Notes under the pieces: generated by a model | What the model was told of the DNA's origin: nothing | The model's database searches: none | What the model saw: only the letters and a program-made list of their open reading frames with translations | Translations under genes and position numbers: made by a program | Part shown: positions 16,661 to 25,673 of the stretch, piece after piece | Layout: every line of letters starts with the position of its first letter | Numbering within the stretch: position 1 is the first letter of the stretch | From: Saprospiraceae bacterium | Lineage (GTDB): Bacteria > Bacteroidota > Bacteroidia > Chitinophagales > Saprospiraceae | Assembly: GCA_019187365.1 (NCBI GenBank) | Contig: JABARE010000001.1 | Coordinates: 186,001 to 250,000, forward strand | Direction of reading: 5' to 3' | DNA: 64,000 bases

Positions 16661-18280
16661 TCATTTAGCCGGATGGCCCGTCAGCTCGTTGAGGCGCAAC
16701 AAGTTGAGGGCATTGACCTGAAGCCCTGATACCCAGGGTTGAGTAAACCACGCGGTCTGGTCGTAAAATAAAAAGACAACCGGCGCTTCCGCGATCAGAA
16801 TACTGTCCATTTTTTGGTAAAGTTTCCTGCGAGTCCCCTCATCGCGTTCCTGGATTGCGCTTTCATAACAGAAGTCGTAGTTCTCATTGCGAAACCGGGT
16901 GTAGTTTGGGGGTGCAGGATTTTTTCCATAAAATACAGTGAGAAAAGATTCTTCATCCGGATAGTCAGCAATCCATGAAGCGCGGAATGTCATTACCGTA
17001 CCGGCGCGCATTTGTTCCCTCAAACTTGCTGTTTCAACGAGATCGATGGCGACAGGAATGCCAAGCTCCTCCCATTGCTTGCCGATGAAGGTGGCCATGT
17101 CGACGTAATCTTTGTTGGTGCTAAGTGTCAGGATGGGCAAAGAGCTTCGATCGCGGAATCCGGCCTGATCAAGCAGCTGTTTGGCCTTTGCTGGGTTGTA
17201 TTCGTAACCGGGGTTCCTGGCTGGATCAAATCCGGGCAGACCTTTGGGAATAAATCCGGATGTCGCCGGAGTACCCAGCCCAAAGCGAAGGTGCCGGATC
17301 AGTTTTTCCCGGTCAATTGCATAATTCAGCGCTTGTCGGAATGCCCGGTTTTGCAAGGGATGATCTTTGGGAACCAGCTCCAGGTTGAAACCGATGTATT
17401 CCGTATTCAGGAAGTCCCCCTTTAACAGTTTCATCTGTCCGGAATATTCAGTTTTGAGTGTGCCGTTCCGATGGAGCAGTTGGTGCGCAAAGCCCGCATG
17501 GATCCCCGAAAAAAAATCGATGGATCCATTGAGAAACTCCAGATAAGCGGTACTTCTATCTTCAATAAAACTGATGCGGATTCCATCTACGATGGGAGAA
17601 GTGCCGTAGTATGCCTCGTGGCGTTCCAGAAACAGGCCCTTCCTGCCCAACCACTTTTTTAGTCTGAATCCATTGGTCCCTACCGGGTTGTAGGCAAAAT
17701 CTCCTTTGTAATGGGATACGGCTTCATGCGGCAAAATGCTGCAATATTGCATCGTTAGAAGCTTGAGCAATGGAGAATAGGGTTTGCGAAGGTGCAATTC
17801 AAAACCATCCGTAGCAATCGCCCGGAAAGGTTCTTTTTCCGCAACAATATCCCTGAAAATCCAGGATCCCGGGGAATGTACCGCCGGATCGAGCAATCTA
17901 CTAAAACTGTACACCACATCCGAAGCAACCAGATAGCGCGTACTATCTGGGCCAAAGCAAGGACTTTTGTGAAAAAGGATGTCTTCTCTGAGTTTGAAAC
18001 GATAAATCTTGGCATCTTCGGAAAGGGTCCATTGAACGGCCACCTCGGGGATGAGGTTCAGAGAGTCGTCGAGATCTACCAATTGGTTGTAAAGATGGTC
18101 GACGGCCCAGAGGTTGTTTTGAGTCTTTGCGAAGGCCGGATCCAAAGAAGTGATCACATTGGGCTGGTTGTAATGAAAAATCTGAGAAATGCCATCCCCT
18201 TTTACACCCCGCTCCGTGCAGGCAGAAAATGCAGCCCCCAGGCTGAGGCTAAACGCAATGGCATATATTTTATGCTGCAT
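16661..18280 (-). CDS. Family 5 (Dpp/Opp-type) substrate-binding lipoprotein, orphan
   Basis: Extracytoplasmic solute-binding protein of the peptide/nickel ABC family, 539 residues. A signal peptide ends at the lipobox FSAC (Cys20), so it should be lipidated. The family's landmark regions are seen: the N-terminal ITSLDPAFAKTQNN strand, FRLKKWLGRKG, the hinge segment FRQALNYAIDREKLI, and the closing DEESFLTVFYGKN region. No permease or ATPase gene lies beside it; neighbours are convergent and divergent unrelated genes. It may use a transporter encoded elsewhere. Ligand unknown. A -7 box TAGATTTG lies 22 bases upstream. Confidence 0.87.
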   Translation of the reverse strand: MQHKIYAIAFSLSLGAAFSACTERGVKGDGISQIFHYNQPNVITSLDPAFAKTQNNLWAVDHLYNQLVDLDDSLNLIPEVAVQWTLSEDAKIYRFKLREDILFHKSPCFGPDSTRYLVASDVVYSFSRLLDPAVHSPGSWIFRDIVAEKEPFRAIATDGFELHLRKPYSPLLKLLTMQYCSILPHEAVSHYKGDFAYNPVGTNGFRLKKWLGRKGLFLERHEAYYGTSPIVDGIRISFIEDRSTAYLEFLNGSIDFFSGIHAGFAHQLLHRNGTLKTEYSGQMKLLKGDFLNTEYIGFNLELVPKDHPLQNRAFRQALNYAIDREKLIRHLRFGLGTPATSGFIPKGLPGFDPARNPGYEYNPAKAKQLLDQAGFRDRSSLPILTLSTNKDYVDMATFIGKQWEELGIPVAIDLVETASLREQMRAGTVMTFRASWIADYPDEESFLTVFYGKNPAPPNYTRFRNENYDFCYESAIQERDEGTRRKLYQKMDSILIAEAPVVFLFYDQTAWFTQPWVSGLQVNALNLLRLNELTGHPAK

Positions 18281-18302
18281 ATTCGCTTCCCGTTATCCGC
18301 CT

Positions 18303-18310
18303 CAAATCTA
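18303..18310 (-). promoter_or_regulatory. -7 promoter box TAGATTTG for the binding-lipoprotein gene
   Basis: Minus-strand TAGATTTG matches TAnnTTTG, 23 bases before the ATG at 18280. No -33 element at 19 bases. Confidence 0.45.
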
Positions 18311-18398
18311 TTTCTTTCTTTCGGAGAATTCCTTGGTGGCAAGCCCATCGATAAACTGCCTTGCGGTTGTCGTTTGGAAATGCAATCCGAGGCGCTCG

Positions 18399-18428
18399 TT
18401 GCGGATACTTACTTTTAGTGTAGGTTTG
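18399..18428 (+). promoter_or_regulatory. Promoter TTG-N19-TAGGTTTG for the UPF0173-parAB operon
   Basis: TTG at 18399-18401, 19 bases, then TAGGTTTG at 18421-18428, matching three of four bases of the -33 element and all defined bases of the -7 element. The ATG it serves is at 18444. Confidence 0.65.
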
Positions 18429-18443
18429 CGTAAAATTCGGGTA

Positions 18444-19124
18444 ATGGAATTGCGTTATTACGGTCATTCCTGCTTTGCCGTTGAACTTCAGGGTAAGCGT
18501 CTGTTGTTCGACCCATTCATTACCGGCAATCCGCTGGCCTCAGGTGTGGATATTGATGCCCTTAGACCCGATTTTATCCTCATTTCACACGGGCATGGAG
18601 ACCATGTGGGAGATGCTATTGAATTAGGCAGGAAACACAACGCTCACATAATCAGCACGTACGAAGTCGTCAATTGGTTGGCTGCCCACGGGGTCTCCGG
18701 CACCGGGATGAACGCCGGAGGCAAACGGGAATTTCCATTTGGCACCCTGCGCCTCGTAAATGCAGTACATTCTAGCCAACTACCCGATGGGGCTTATGGA
18801 GCGAATCCCGTTGGATTTTGCCTCTATGGCAATGGGTTCAGCTTTTACTTTGCCGGCGACACGGCATTGACCATGGATATGCAATTGATTCCCATGATGT
18901 GCCCTCCTTTGGATTTTGCCATTCTGCCCATTGGCGATCATTTTACCATGGGCTACGAGGATGCCCTGCTGGCCAGCGACTTTATCTCCTGTTCCAGGAT
19001 CGTTGGGTGTCATTACGACACATTTCCACCCATAAAAATTGACCGGGAACGGGTACGGCGGGCATTTTCCGACAGGGGCAAAAGCATCATACTTCCGGAG
19101 ATTGATCAACCGTTTACGCTCTGA
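18444..19124 (+). CDS. Metal-dependent hydrolase, UPF0173 (MBL fold)
   Basis: 226 residues from the ATG at 18444; longer upstream readings would cross the promoter. The metallo-beta-lactamase motif is present as [11 protein letters not shown], with further metal ligands expected at His in [12 protein letters not shown], Asp in [13 protein letters not shown] and His in GCHYDTFPP. It resembles YtkL/UlaG-like UPF0173 hydrolases of unknown substrate. Its stop shares a base with the parA start (TGATG), so the two are coupled. Confidence 0.87.
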   Translation: MELRYYGHSCFAVELQGKRLLFDPFITGNPLASGVDIDALRPDFILISHGHGDHVGDAIELGRKHNAHIISTYEVVNWLAAHGVSGTGMNAGGKREFPFGTLRLVNAVHSSQLPDGAYGANPVGFCLYGNGFSFYFAGDTALTMDMQLIPMMCPPLDFAILPIGDHFTMGYEDALLASDFISCSRIVGCHYDTFPPIKIDRERVRRAFSDRGKSIILPEIDQPFTL

Positions 19125-19912
19125 TGGGAAAGATCGTTGCCATAGCAAATCAAAAAGGTGGGGTCGGCAAGACGACAACGGCCATCAACCTCGCATCTTG
19201 TATTGCCATTCTTGAATACCGGGTGTTGCTGGTTGATGCGGATCCCCAGGCAAACAGCACTTCCGGAACGGGCATTGTCTCCACCGAAGGCTCTCCGAGC
19301 TTGTACGATTGCATGATCAACGAGACAGATCCCCACGAGGCAATTGTAGAATCCGACACTCCGAATCTATTCGTGCTTCCGTCGAACATTGACCTTGTGG
19401 GAGCCGATATCGAACTGGTTAACATGCCCTCGCGCGAAAGGGTTCTCAAACGGGTCCTCGACCAGGTTCGGGGCGAATACGATTTTATTTTCATCGATTG
19501 TCTGCCTTCACTCGGCCTGATCACCATTAACGCGTTGACCGCTGCTGATTCTGTACTCGTTCCGGTTCAATGCGAGTTGTTCGCATTGGAAGGCTTGTCC
19601 AAGATACGCAACACCATTGAACTGGTGCGTGCGGCGCTCAATCCCACATTGGAAATTGAGGGCGTTTTGCTCAGTATGTACGATAAACGTCTGCGGCTTT
19701 CGACCATGGTTGTCGAAAACATAAAATCCAACATCCAATTGCCCGTTTTTGAAACCATAATCCATCGGAACTCACGCATTTCAGAGGCGCCATTGGTGAA
19801 AAAGCCCGTCGTTCTCTACGATGCCGCGAGTAAGGGCAGCCATAATTTTTTAAACCTTGCCGACGAATTCCTACGCAAGAACAAAGCCGGTGCCTATGAA
19901 ACAGAAAAGTGA
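19124..19912 (+). CDS. parA: Chromosome-partitioning ATPase ParA (Soj)
   Basis: Deviant Walker ATPase that binds DNA in its ATP state and moves ParB-bound origins. 262 residues. The deviant Walker A is KGGVGKTTT with the signature first Lys, and Walker B reads [11 protein letters not shown]. The end of the gene overlaps the parB start by 17 bases. The chromosomal Soj type is likely, since it lacks an N-terminal helix-turn-helix and sits in a parA-parB-DUF5683 arrangement common in Bacteroidota. Confidence 0.94.
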   Translation: MGKIVAIANQKGGVGKTTTAINLASCIAILEYRVLLVDADPQANSTSGTGIVSTEGSPSLYDCMINETDPHEAIVESDTPNLFVLPSNIDLVGADIELVNMPSRERVLKRVLDQVRGEYDFIFIDCLPSLGLITINALTAADSVLVPVQCELFALEGLSKIRNTIELVRAALNPTLEIEGVLLSMYDKRLRLSTMVVENIKSNIQLPVFETIIHRNSRISEAPLVKKPVVLYDAASKGSHNFLNLADEFLRKNKAGAYETEK

Positions 19913-20792
19913 ACTTGGGAAAGGCTTAAAAGCCCTGCTCACGAGCATTAACACTGACCCCGTTGCACGGGCTGAGGCACCAGAATCGACTGTTGTCAAC
20001 AGCGTTAGCCTGATCCCGATCGATCAACTTTATGCCAATCGCCAGCAACCGAGGCATGTTTTTGACGAAGAGTTGATTGCTGAACTTGCAGAATCCATTA
20101 AAACCTACGGCATCATTCAGCCACTGACTGTACGTCAAACCGCACCTGGCCAATACCAGGTTATCAGTGGGGAGCGGAGGTTGCGTGCAGCAAAATTAGC
20201 CGGGCTTGAAATGCTTCCCGCCTATGTTCGCACTGCAGACGACAATGCCGTGCTGGAAATGGCCCTGGTAGAAAACATTCAGCGCGAAGACCTCAACCCC
20301 CTGGAAATTGCCATTTCATATCAGCGCCTGTGCGATGAATGCGGATATACCCAGGAGCAACTCGCAGAACGCGTTGGCAAAAAGCGCAGTACGGTAGCGA
20401 ATTACATCCGCCTTCTGAAATTGCCTGTGGAAGTCCAAAATGCGCTCAAGGCAAAGTCACTGACCATGGGCCATGCACGCGTCATTGCCGGAGTGGATGA
20501 CCTCATGGTGCAAATGCAATTATTCAGAGACATCCAGCAGAGAGAAATGTCGGTTCGCGATGCCGAAAGATCCGCTCAGGCATATTCGCGCAAGCAGGCC
20601 CGCAGACCTTTGAATCCAAAAAACCCGAACGTTTCAGACAAACAAATTGAATTGCTGGAGCAGCGCATGAGCCAGTTCTTTGGCTACAAAGCAAGCATCC
20701 TCCGAAAGGACAACGGAGAGGGTCAAATTGTCATTCGTTTCAAGAACGACAACCAGTTAAACGACATTTTTGATCGCATTGACGAAGCGTGA
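19896..20792 (+). CDS. parB: Chromosome-partitioning protein ParB (Spo0J)
   Basis: CTP-binding DNA clamp that loads at parS and stimulates ParA. 298 residues from the ATG at 19896 ([15 protein letters not shown], a typical N-terminal ParA-contact peptide). The CTPase/ParB box reads [15 protein letters not shown] with the GERRxR core. [12 protein letters not shown] is box II, and a helix-turn-helix follows ([20 protein letters not shown]). The C-terminal part is the dimer domain. No parS-like palindrome (TGTTTCACGTGAAACA type) was seen in the window. Confidence 0.94.
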   Translation: MKQKSELGKGLKALLTSINTDPVARAEAPESTVVNSVSLIPIDQLYANRQQPRHVFDEELIAELAESIKTYGIIQPLTVRQTAPGQYQVISGERRLRAAKLAGLEMLPAYVRTADDNAVLEMALVENIQREDLNPLEIAISYQRLCDECGYTQEQLAERVGKKRSTVANYIRLLKLPVEVQNALKAKSLTMGHARVIAGVDDLMVQMQLFRDIQQREMSVRDAERSAQAYSRKQARRPLNPKNPNVSDKQIELLEQRMSQFFGYKASILRKDNGEGQIVIRFKNDNQLNDIFDRIDEA

Positions 20793-21355
20793 AGCGAAAC
20801 TACCTGCTTGTATTCTTTTTCGCCGTATACACTGCAGTGCTATGCTACGCACAAACGGATACCCTGGCTGCTCTCCCAAAAGAGAAAGAGCCTGGCAAGG
20901 GAATCCTTCCACTCTTGTTTGCGGGAAAGCCAGGTAAAGCCCTGGGATTGTCGCTTTTGCTGCCTGGTGCTGGGCAGGTTTACAATCGGAGCGCCTGGAA
21001 AGTACCCATTGTATATGCCGGGCTCGGAACCATGGCCTACTTCATCCATTTCAACTCGACCGAATTTAAGCGCTACGACCGCGCTTTGCGCGAACGCGTT
21101 GACCATCCTGCCGATCCGCAGGATGAATTTGTTGGCATCCTGAGCGATGCAGGCATTAACAGCTACCGGAAATATTACGATAAGAACTTACAGTTGAGCT
21201 ATGTTGGTCTGGCTTTTGTCTACCTGCTCAATGGGGTAGATGCGTTTGTCGATGCACATTTAAAGGAATTTGATATTTCTGGCGACCTGAGTTTGCAGAT
21301 CCAGGAAACCGGCAGCACCGGATCCCCTACTCTCTCCCTGTCATTTCGCTTTTGA
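20789..21355 (+). CDS. DUF5683 domain protein, secreted or membrane-anchored
   Basis: 188 residues. The GTG start at 20789 overlaps the parB stop by four bases. It begins with a signal peptide or anchor (RNYLLVFFFAVYTAVLCYA). The DUF5683 core (LGLSLLLPGAGQVYNRSAWKVPIVYAGLG) has two hydrophobic helices around a glycine-rich turn, with a third hydrophobic stretch near residue 140. DUF5683 genes often follow parAB in Bacteroidota, which suggests a cell-cycle or envelope link, but no function is known. Confidence 0.85.
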   Translation: MKRNYLLVFFFAVYTAVLCYAQTDTLAALPKEKEPGKGILPLLFAGKPGKALGLSLLLPGAGQVYNRSAWKVPIVYAGLGTMAYFIHFNSTEFKRYDRALRERVDHPADPQDEFVGILSDAGINSYRKYYDKNLQLSYVGLAFVYLLNGVDAFVDAHLKEFDISGDLSLQIQETGSTGSPTLSLSFRF

Positions 21356-21365
21356 AAGAAGCGAT

Positions 21366-21683
21366 TTACATCCATCCCAGCAATTTGGCAAACTTCATCA
21401 TCTCGCCCTGATTGCTAATCTTTAATTTGCCCGTAAGGATTGCCAGCATCGGGTTGAGCTCACCTTTAAATACCCTTTTTAAATCACCCGCATCAGCCTT
21501 TATGACACAGCTTGCTTCCCCCGTGTTTCCATCGGAAGTCGTCATTTGGCCGTTTTCAAGTTTTACGGTTACATTGCCTCCTCCTTCACCTGTAAGTTCG
21601 AAATGAAAACAGGCTGACATACCCGTCAACGCATTTACATCGACTTTTTCGGGTAGTTGCAACAGAAATTCTTTGGTTGTCAT
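21366..21683 (-). CDS. SCP2 sterol-binding domain protein
   Basis: A stand-alone 105-residue SCP2 domain with the usual pattern: an N-terminal helix, the strand FHFELTGEGGGNVTVKLENG, an acidic segment, and the C-terminal lipid-pocket helix LNPMLAILTGKLKISNQGEMMKFAKL. Stand-alone bacterial SCP2 proteins bind lipids or acyl chains. No signal peptide, so cytosolic. It begins 21 bases after the M1 peptidase stop on the same strand and is likely transcribed with it. Confidence 0.87.
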   Translation of the reverse strand: MTTKEFLLQLPEKVDVNALTGMSACFHFELTGEGGGNVTVKLENGQMTTSDGNTGEASCVIKADAGDLKRVFKGELNPMLAILTGKLKISNQGEMMKFAKLLGWM

Positions 21684-21704
21684 GGCTTGATATTTTCTGG
21701 AGGA

Positions 21705-23558
21705 TCATTCCGAATGCGTAAAATAACAATCATTTGATGGGTCAGTATCCGCCAGTTGCCTGTCTGGGTTCAAACAGATTGCGGCTATTTCTTCAGAGCG
21801 GCAATCGAGCTGAAGTATATAGTGGGGGTTAACCCAGGACCAGGCCGGCTGCGTTAAGACCTGCAATTCATCGGGAAAGTTCTTTTTACCCCGCATGAGG
21901 TTGAGGGGAATGTAATAGCGAGTCACCGATCCGTCATTTTTAAGCACCAGAACTTCGGTTGGCATTGGAAATTCACCGCGGCGGGATAGATGGCAACGGA
22001 CGAAGCCATTTACTGCATCCAGTGAATCGATGGCATAATCAATGCGCCTGGTGGTATGGACGAAATAATTGTTGAACCAATCGAGCTCCAGACCAGATGC
22101 CTTCTCCATCGTTCTGAAGAAATCCTCCGGTTCCGGGTGTCGGAATTTCCATTGCTCATAGTAACGGAGCATTCCTTGCAAAAAAGTCGTTCGCCCCATA
22201 AGGTAGCTGAGCTGTTGAAGGCATAATGCACCTTTGCTATAGGCCCCCATCCCATAGCCGCGGTTCGTCCGGTAGTGGTCTGCATGTGTGCACAAGGGAT
22301 CTGTCTCTCCGATTGCTGCATGCTTGACGAAAGCTTCCAGATTGGCCCGGTGAGGGTCATCTTCCAGCTGGCCGGGCACCAGTCCCTTTCGGCGCAGATG
22401 GTCGATGGTTTCCGCTTCAACATACGAAGTGAACCCTTCATCCATCCACGGAAACAGTCCTTCGTGCGTTGCAACCACCCCGTGATACCAGCTATGGAGC
22501 AGCTCGTGGGTAGCAACTCCGACGAGGCTGTTCAATGGCCGCTTACCTGTGATGAGGGTTGCCATAGGGTATTCCATACCCCCGTCTCCTCCCTGTATAA
22601 AAGCATATTTTGGATAGGGATAGGCTCCATAACGGGCTTCAATAAACTGGAAAGCGCTGTCCATAATGGGGAGTAGTTGACTCCAGCTTGATCTAAGGGA
22701 AGGATCGCTCAGGTAAAATGCCTCCAGCGTACAACCATTTGAACGATGATAACTGTCCATTATAAAGCCAGGATCGGCAACCCAAACAAAATCATGTACT
22801 TTTTCCGCCTGGATCACCCATTTAAGCCGGCTACCCGGGTTGAGCTGCACCGGTTTGTTGCAGGGTCCATTCCCGGGATTTTGCAAGTTCCCCGTATGCG
22901 CCAGGCAATAGCTGCTATCGATCTCAATTTCCACCTGAAAATTGCCGAAGATTCCATAAAATTCACGAGCGATATAGGGATCAGTATGCCAGCCCCGTTT
23001 ATCGTATTGACACAATTTGGGATACCATTGTGCCATTGAGTAGTCAATGCCCTCGCGATTGTTGCGACCCGCCCTGCGGATCTGTACGGGAATCTGAGTT
23101 TGATAGTTGAGTTCAACGCGCACGCTGTCACCAGGCAGGCAGGCACGCTTTAAAAAAACACTGAGCAGAGTACCCGAAACGGAGTAGTCAAGTGCCAGGC
23201 CTTCCTGCCGGACAGACCGAACGTCGACCAATCCACATTCATCGGGCTTCAGTTGGCTGATTCGGGTACCAATGCGGGGGTCCGGATCAGGAAGCTCACG
23301 TGACCTGACATCCATGTCGCTACCTGGTTGAAACGCGTTGTAATACAGATGAAAATGCAATTCATTCAGGGTGTCCGGACTGTGGTTGTACAAGGTAGTT
23401 TGCTGAGCTCCGGAAAATCGATGTTCGAGAACATCCATTTTTACTGAAATAAAATAGGCCACTTCCTGCTGCCAGTCAGAAGCCTGGCAGTAGACGATGG
23501 GAGTAATTAGGGAAAAGGGCAGGATGGCTAATGCGATCTTTGTGAAGCAATGGGTCAT
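21705..23558 (-). CDS. Exported M1-family zinc metallopeptidase
   Basis: 617 residues from the ATG at 23558 (MTHCFTKIALAILPFSL signal peptide). The in-frame extension to 23702 would overlap the upstream gene and has no signal. It has the gluzincin motif H-E-L-L-H followed after 18 residues by the third ligand Glu (MDEGFTSYVE), and GGMEYPMATLI in place of the aminopeptidase GAMEN motif. The N-terminal beta-sandwich domain is also seen (VLEHRFSGAQQTTLYN). Likely a periplasmic or surface aminopeptidase. It overlaps the CPBP gene by four bases (ATGA). Confidence 0.88.
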   Translation of the reverse strand: MTHCFTKIALAILPFSLITPIVYCQASDWQQEVAYFISVKMDVLEHRFSGAQQTTLYNHSPDTLNELHFHLYYNAFQPGSDMDVRSRELPDPDPRIGTRISQLKPDECGLVDVRSVRQEGLALDYSVSGTLLSVFLKRACLPGDSVRVELNYQTQIPVQIRRAGRNNREGIDYSMAQWYPKLCQYDKRGWHTDPYIAREFYGIFGNFQVEIEIDSSYCLAHTGNLQNPGNGPCNKPVQLNPGSRLKWVIQAEKVHDFVWVADPGFIMDSYHRSNGCTLEAFYLSDPSLRSSWSQLLPIMDSAFQFIEARYGAYPYPKYAFIQGGDGGMEYPMATLITGKRPLNSLVGVATHELLHSWYHGVVATHEGLFPWMDEGFTSYVEAETIDHLRRKGLVPGQLEDDPHRANLEAFVKHAAIGETDPLCTHADHYRTNRGYGMGAYSKGALCLQQLSYLMGRTTFLQGMLRYYEQWKFRHPEPEDFFRTMEKASGLELDWFNNYFVHTTRRIDYAIDSLDAVNGFVRCHLSRRGEFPMPTEVLVLKNDGSVTRYYIPLNLMRGKKNFPDELQVLTQPAWSWVNPHYILQLDCRSEEIAAICLNPDRQLADTDPSNDCYFTHSE

Positions 23559-24442
23559 ATCTGAATTTCGTCTCGTTTTCTTCGTGAATAAAAAATGAGG
23601 ATAAAGATGGCTACAAAGGGCGATATGATGGACCATGGCCCGACATCTGGCAACTCGGAGGTTGGGCCTGAAGTGAGCCCGACACCATTCAATGCCAGCC
23701 ACCCAAAGTTATTCGCGGTGTGAATGCCTAACCCAAACTCGATCCCGGATGAAGCCTCTGCCAGCAAGCATAAAAAGAAGCCAATGGCAATCAAATAGCC
23801 CATCGTCCACCAGTCGCCGGTAGAATTCATCTGTTTGCCTGGAAGATGGACAACGGCAAAAACCAAACTGGTGAATAGGATTGCCAGCCATTGCGTGTTC
23901 AATGCCGATGATAAAACCTTAGGCAGGTAAGATCTGAACAGCAACTCCTCTAAACTTGCAAGTAAAGTAGTGTGTATCAGCAGTATGGACATGCTCCACC
24001 ACGTAATACCCCTGGACAAGTCCGGGCCTTCCCTCCAATCCGATAGAAGAAAAACAGCGCTTATCCCAATCAGAGTCAGATAAGGGAAAAAGGAAATGGC
24101 GAAGTGACCAAATCGAAATCTGGAACGTTGACTCACCAGTACACCGAGATTGATTTTGTGCAGACCTGTAAACAAAATGGCAAAGCAAAGGACCGACAAA
24201 GCCAGGGAAACTGAATTTGCCAAAAGGCTGCCAGGATGTTGATTTGATTGAGCAGCATGGGTTGTGGCAGACCTTGCAATCACCGAGAAGAACAGGTGGC
24301 ATAGTAGAAACAGGGCAATGGTCGGGAGTGCGCGGAGGACTGGATTTGGGCCCTCGATCCCCCCAGAGAGAAAGCCATTATGGTGAATCCGCGTTACTTT
24401 CAAAGTGTATAGAATTGCCACACTAGACAGGTGGATTTGCAA
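23555..24442 (-). CDS. CPBP-family intramembrane metalloprotease, start uncertain
   Basis: Membrane protein with about seven to eight helices and the three CPBP (Abi/CAAX) motifs: E-E-L-L-F-R, F-A-V-V-H and H-T-A-N-N. The metal ligands are therefore intact. No in-frame ATG precedes the first helix, so the given start is TTG at 24442, with GTG at 24421 as an alternative. An ATG at 24378 is one base out of frame, with a C6 run (24359-24364) between it and the body; seven bases there would put it in frame. Four-base overlap with the M1 peptidase. Confidence 0.8.
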   Translation of the reverse strand: MQIHLSSVAILYTLKVTRIHHNGFLSGGIEGPNPVLRALPTIALFLLCHLFFSVIARSATTHAAQSNQHPGSLLANSVSLALSVLCFAILFTGLHKINLGVLVSQRSRFRFGHFAISFFPYLTLIGISAVFLLSDWREGPDLSRGITWWSMSILLIHTTLLASLEELLFRSYLPKVLSSALNTQWLAILFTSLVFAVVHLPGKQMNSTGDWWTMGYLIAIGFFLCLLAEASSGIEFGLGIHTANNFGWLALNGVGLTSGPTSELPDVGPWSIISPFVAIFILIFYSRRKRDEIQI

Positions 24443-24450
24443 AAATCGGC

Positions 24451-24458
24451 TAATTTTG
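24451..24458 (+). promoter_or_regulatory. -7 promoter box TAATTTTG, four bases before an ATG
   Basis: TAATTTTG ends at 24458 and the ATG of the DUF6580 gene is at 24463. Either the transcript is nearly leaderless or translation starts at the in-frame GTG at 24478. Confidence 0.5.
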
Positions 24459-24462
24459 TTTC

Positions 24463-25026
24463 ATGGGACAGATACGTGTGTCAAAGAGGTTCGCCACCGT
24501 GCTGGCATTGGCGGCAATCATTGTGCTTAGTCGCATTTTCCCGCACCCTCCAAATTTTACGGCAACCATAGCCTGTATTTTATTCGGGGCAGCATACTTG
24601 CAAACGCGTTGGGGTTGGATCGTGCTGCTGAGCGCCTACTGGCTGGGTGACCTGGCGATCAACAACCTCATATATCCTTCCGGTATGGGTTTTACCTGGT
24701 TTACCCCTGGAGTTATTCAGCTTCTTGTGGCCTACCTTCTGGTCTTTGCGAATGCACATTGGCTCCTGGCTAAGGGGGCCCAACCTCTTCAGATACTAAA
24801 AGGCGCATTCAGCAGCTCCGTGGTATTCTTTCTCGTAAGCAACCTCGCAGTCTGGGCTGGAGGGTCGATGTATCCTCAAACAGCCGAAGGCCTTCTTTCC
24901 TGTTATGTTGCGGCCTTACCCTTCTTTGGCAATGAACTGGCCGGCACGGTATTTTATTCATCTGTGATCTTTGGGCTATACTGGCTGAGCTCGCCTGACT
25001 GGAACGCAACGATCAGTAAAGGCTGA
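24463..25026 (+). CDS. DUF6580-type integral membrane protein
   Basis: 187 residues with five to six hydrophobic helices and the pattern LSRIFPHPPNFTATIACILFG near the N-terminus, characteristic of the DUF6580 transport-like family (related to ECF S-components by shape). Other landmarks are LGDLAINNLIYPSG and a C-terminal FFGNELAGTVFYSSVIFG. The ATG at 24463 is only four bases from the -7 box; GTG at 24478 would remove five residues and give a normal leader. The ligand, if any, is unknown. Convergent with the adenosyltransferase gene; the 104-base gap shows nothing notable. Confidence 0.8.
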   Translation: MGQIRVSKRFATVLALAAIIVLSRIFPHPPNFTATIACILFGAAYLQTRWGWIVLLSAYWLGDLAINNLIYPSGMGFTWFTPGVIQLLVAYLLVFANAHWLLAKGAQPLQILKGAFSSSVVFFLVSNLAVWAGGSMYPQTAEGLLSCYVAALPFFGNELAGTVFYSSVIFGLYWLSSPDWNATISKG

Positions 25027-25130
25027 CGCACACATTTCATTTCTCGGGCTTCCAGAAATCACAGCGGGTTGGCAGATCGCCCAAGAAATTTAATCGTTTG
25101 ACCAGACTTCTGGGTTTACTGGGAATGGGA

Positions 25131-25673
25131 CTATGGTCTCCAGATAATTTCCTTGGCGCCAGCATGGTAGGACAAATGCCGGGCAAATACGAAAAGAAAA
25201 TCAGACAATCGGTTCAGGTAGACTACGATTATAGGGTTTACGGGTTCCTGTGAGATCAGGCTGACCACGCGACGTTCGGCCCTGCGACAAATGGTGCGAC
25301 AAACGTGGGCCAATGCACTGGCTGTATTGCCTCCGGGCAAGACGAAGTTTTTTAATGGAGGCAGGGATGCTTCCATCTCATCGATCAGCGATTCCAGTTC
25401 CAGCTCATTCCCTTCGGGAATAGGAGGCAACTTTAGGTCGGATTTCTCGGGGTCGGCAGCAAGGTGAGCGCCAATGGTGAACAGCAGGGATTGGATGTTT
25501 GCCAGACGGATCTCCCATTCCGGAAGTTTGCAGGAAACGGCAAGTAAACCCAATTGAGCATTCAATTCGTCTATAGTGCCATAGGCTTCGATTCGCAGAT
25601 CATCCTTGGGAAGCCGCTTGCCTCCAAAGAGGGAGGTTGTGCCCTTGTCACCGGTTTTGGTATATATTTTCAC
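25131..25673 (-). CDS. Cob(I)alamin adenosyltransferase, PduO type
   Basis: Transfers the adenosyl group of ATP to cob(I)alamin to make coenzyme B12. About 180 residues beginning [19 protein letters not shown], the family's ATP-binding loop, with a long four-helix bundle and the R-x-x-x-R-R-A-E-R motif ([15 protein letters not shown]). I choose the GTG at 25673, which gives the canonical N-terminus. An upstream TTG at 25697 is possible. It overlaps the 3' end of the ABC ATPase gene by 26 bases, so the two are co-transcribed. It implies that the cell uses a B12 enzyme. Confidence 0.9.
   Translation of the reverse strand: MKIYTKTGDKGTTSLFGGKRLPKDDLRIEAYGTIDELNAQLGLLAVSCKLPEWEIRLANIQSLLFTIGAHLAADPEKSDLKLPPIPEGNELELESLIDEMEASLPPLKNFVLPGGNTASALAHVCRTICRRAERRVVSLISQEPVNPIIVVYLNRLSDFLFVFARHLSYHAGAKEIIWRP

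Noticed and set aside
23298..23304. CACGTG core inside the M1 peptidase gene as a parS candidate
   Set aside because: Flanking bases do not continue the parS palindrome, and it lies in a coding region.
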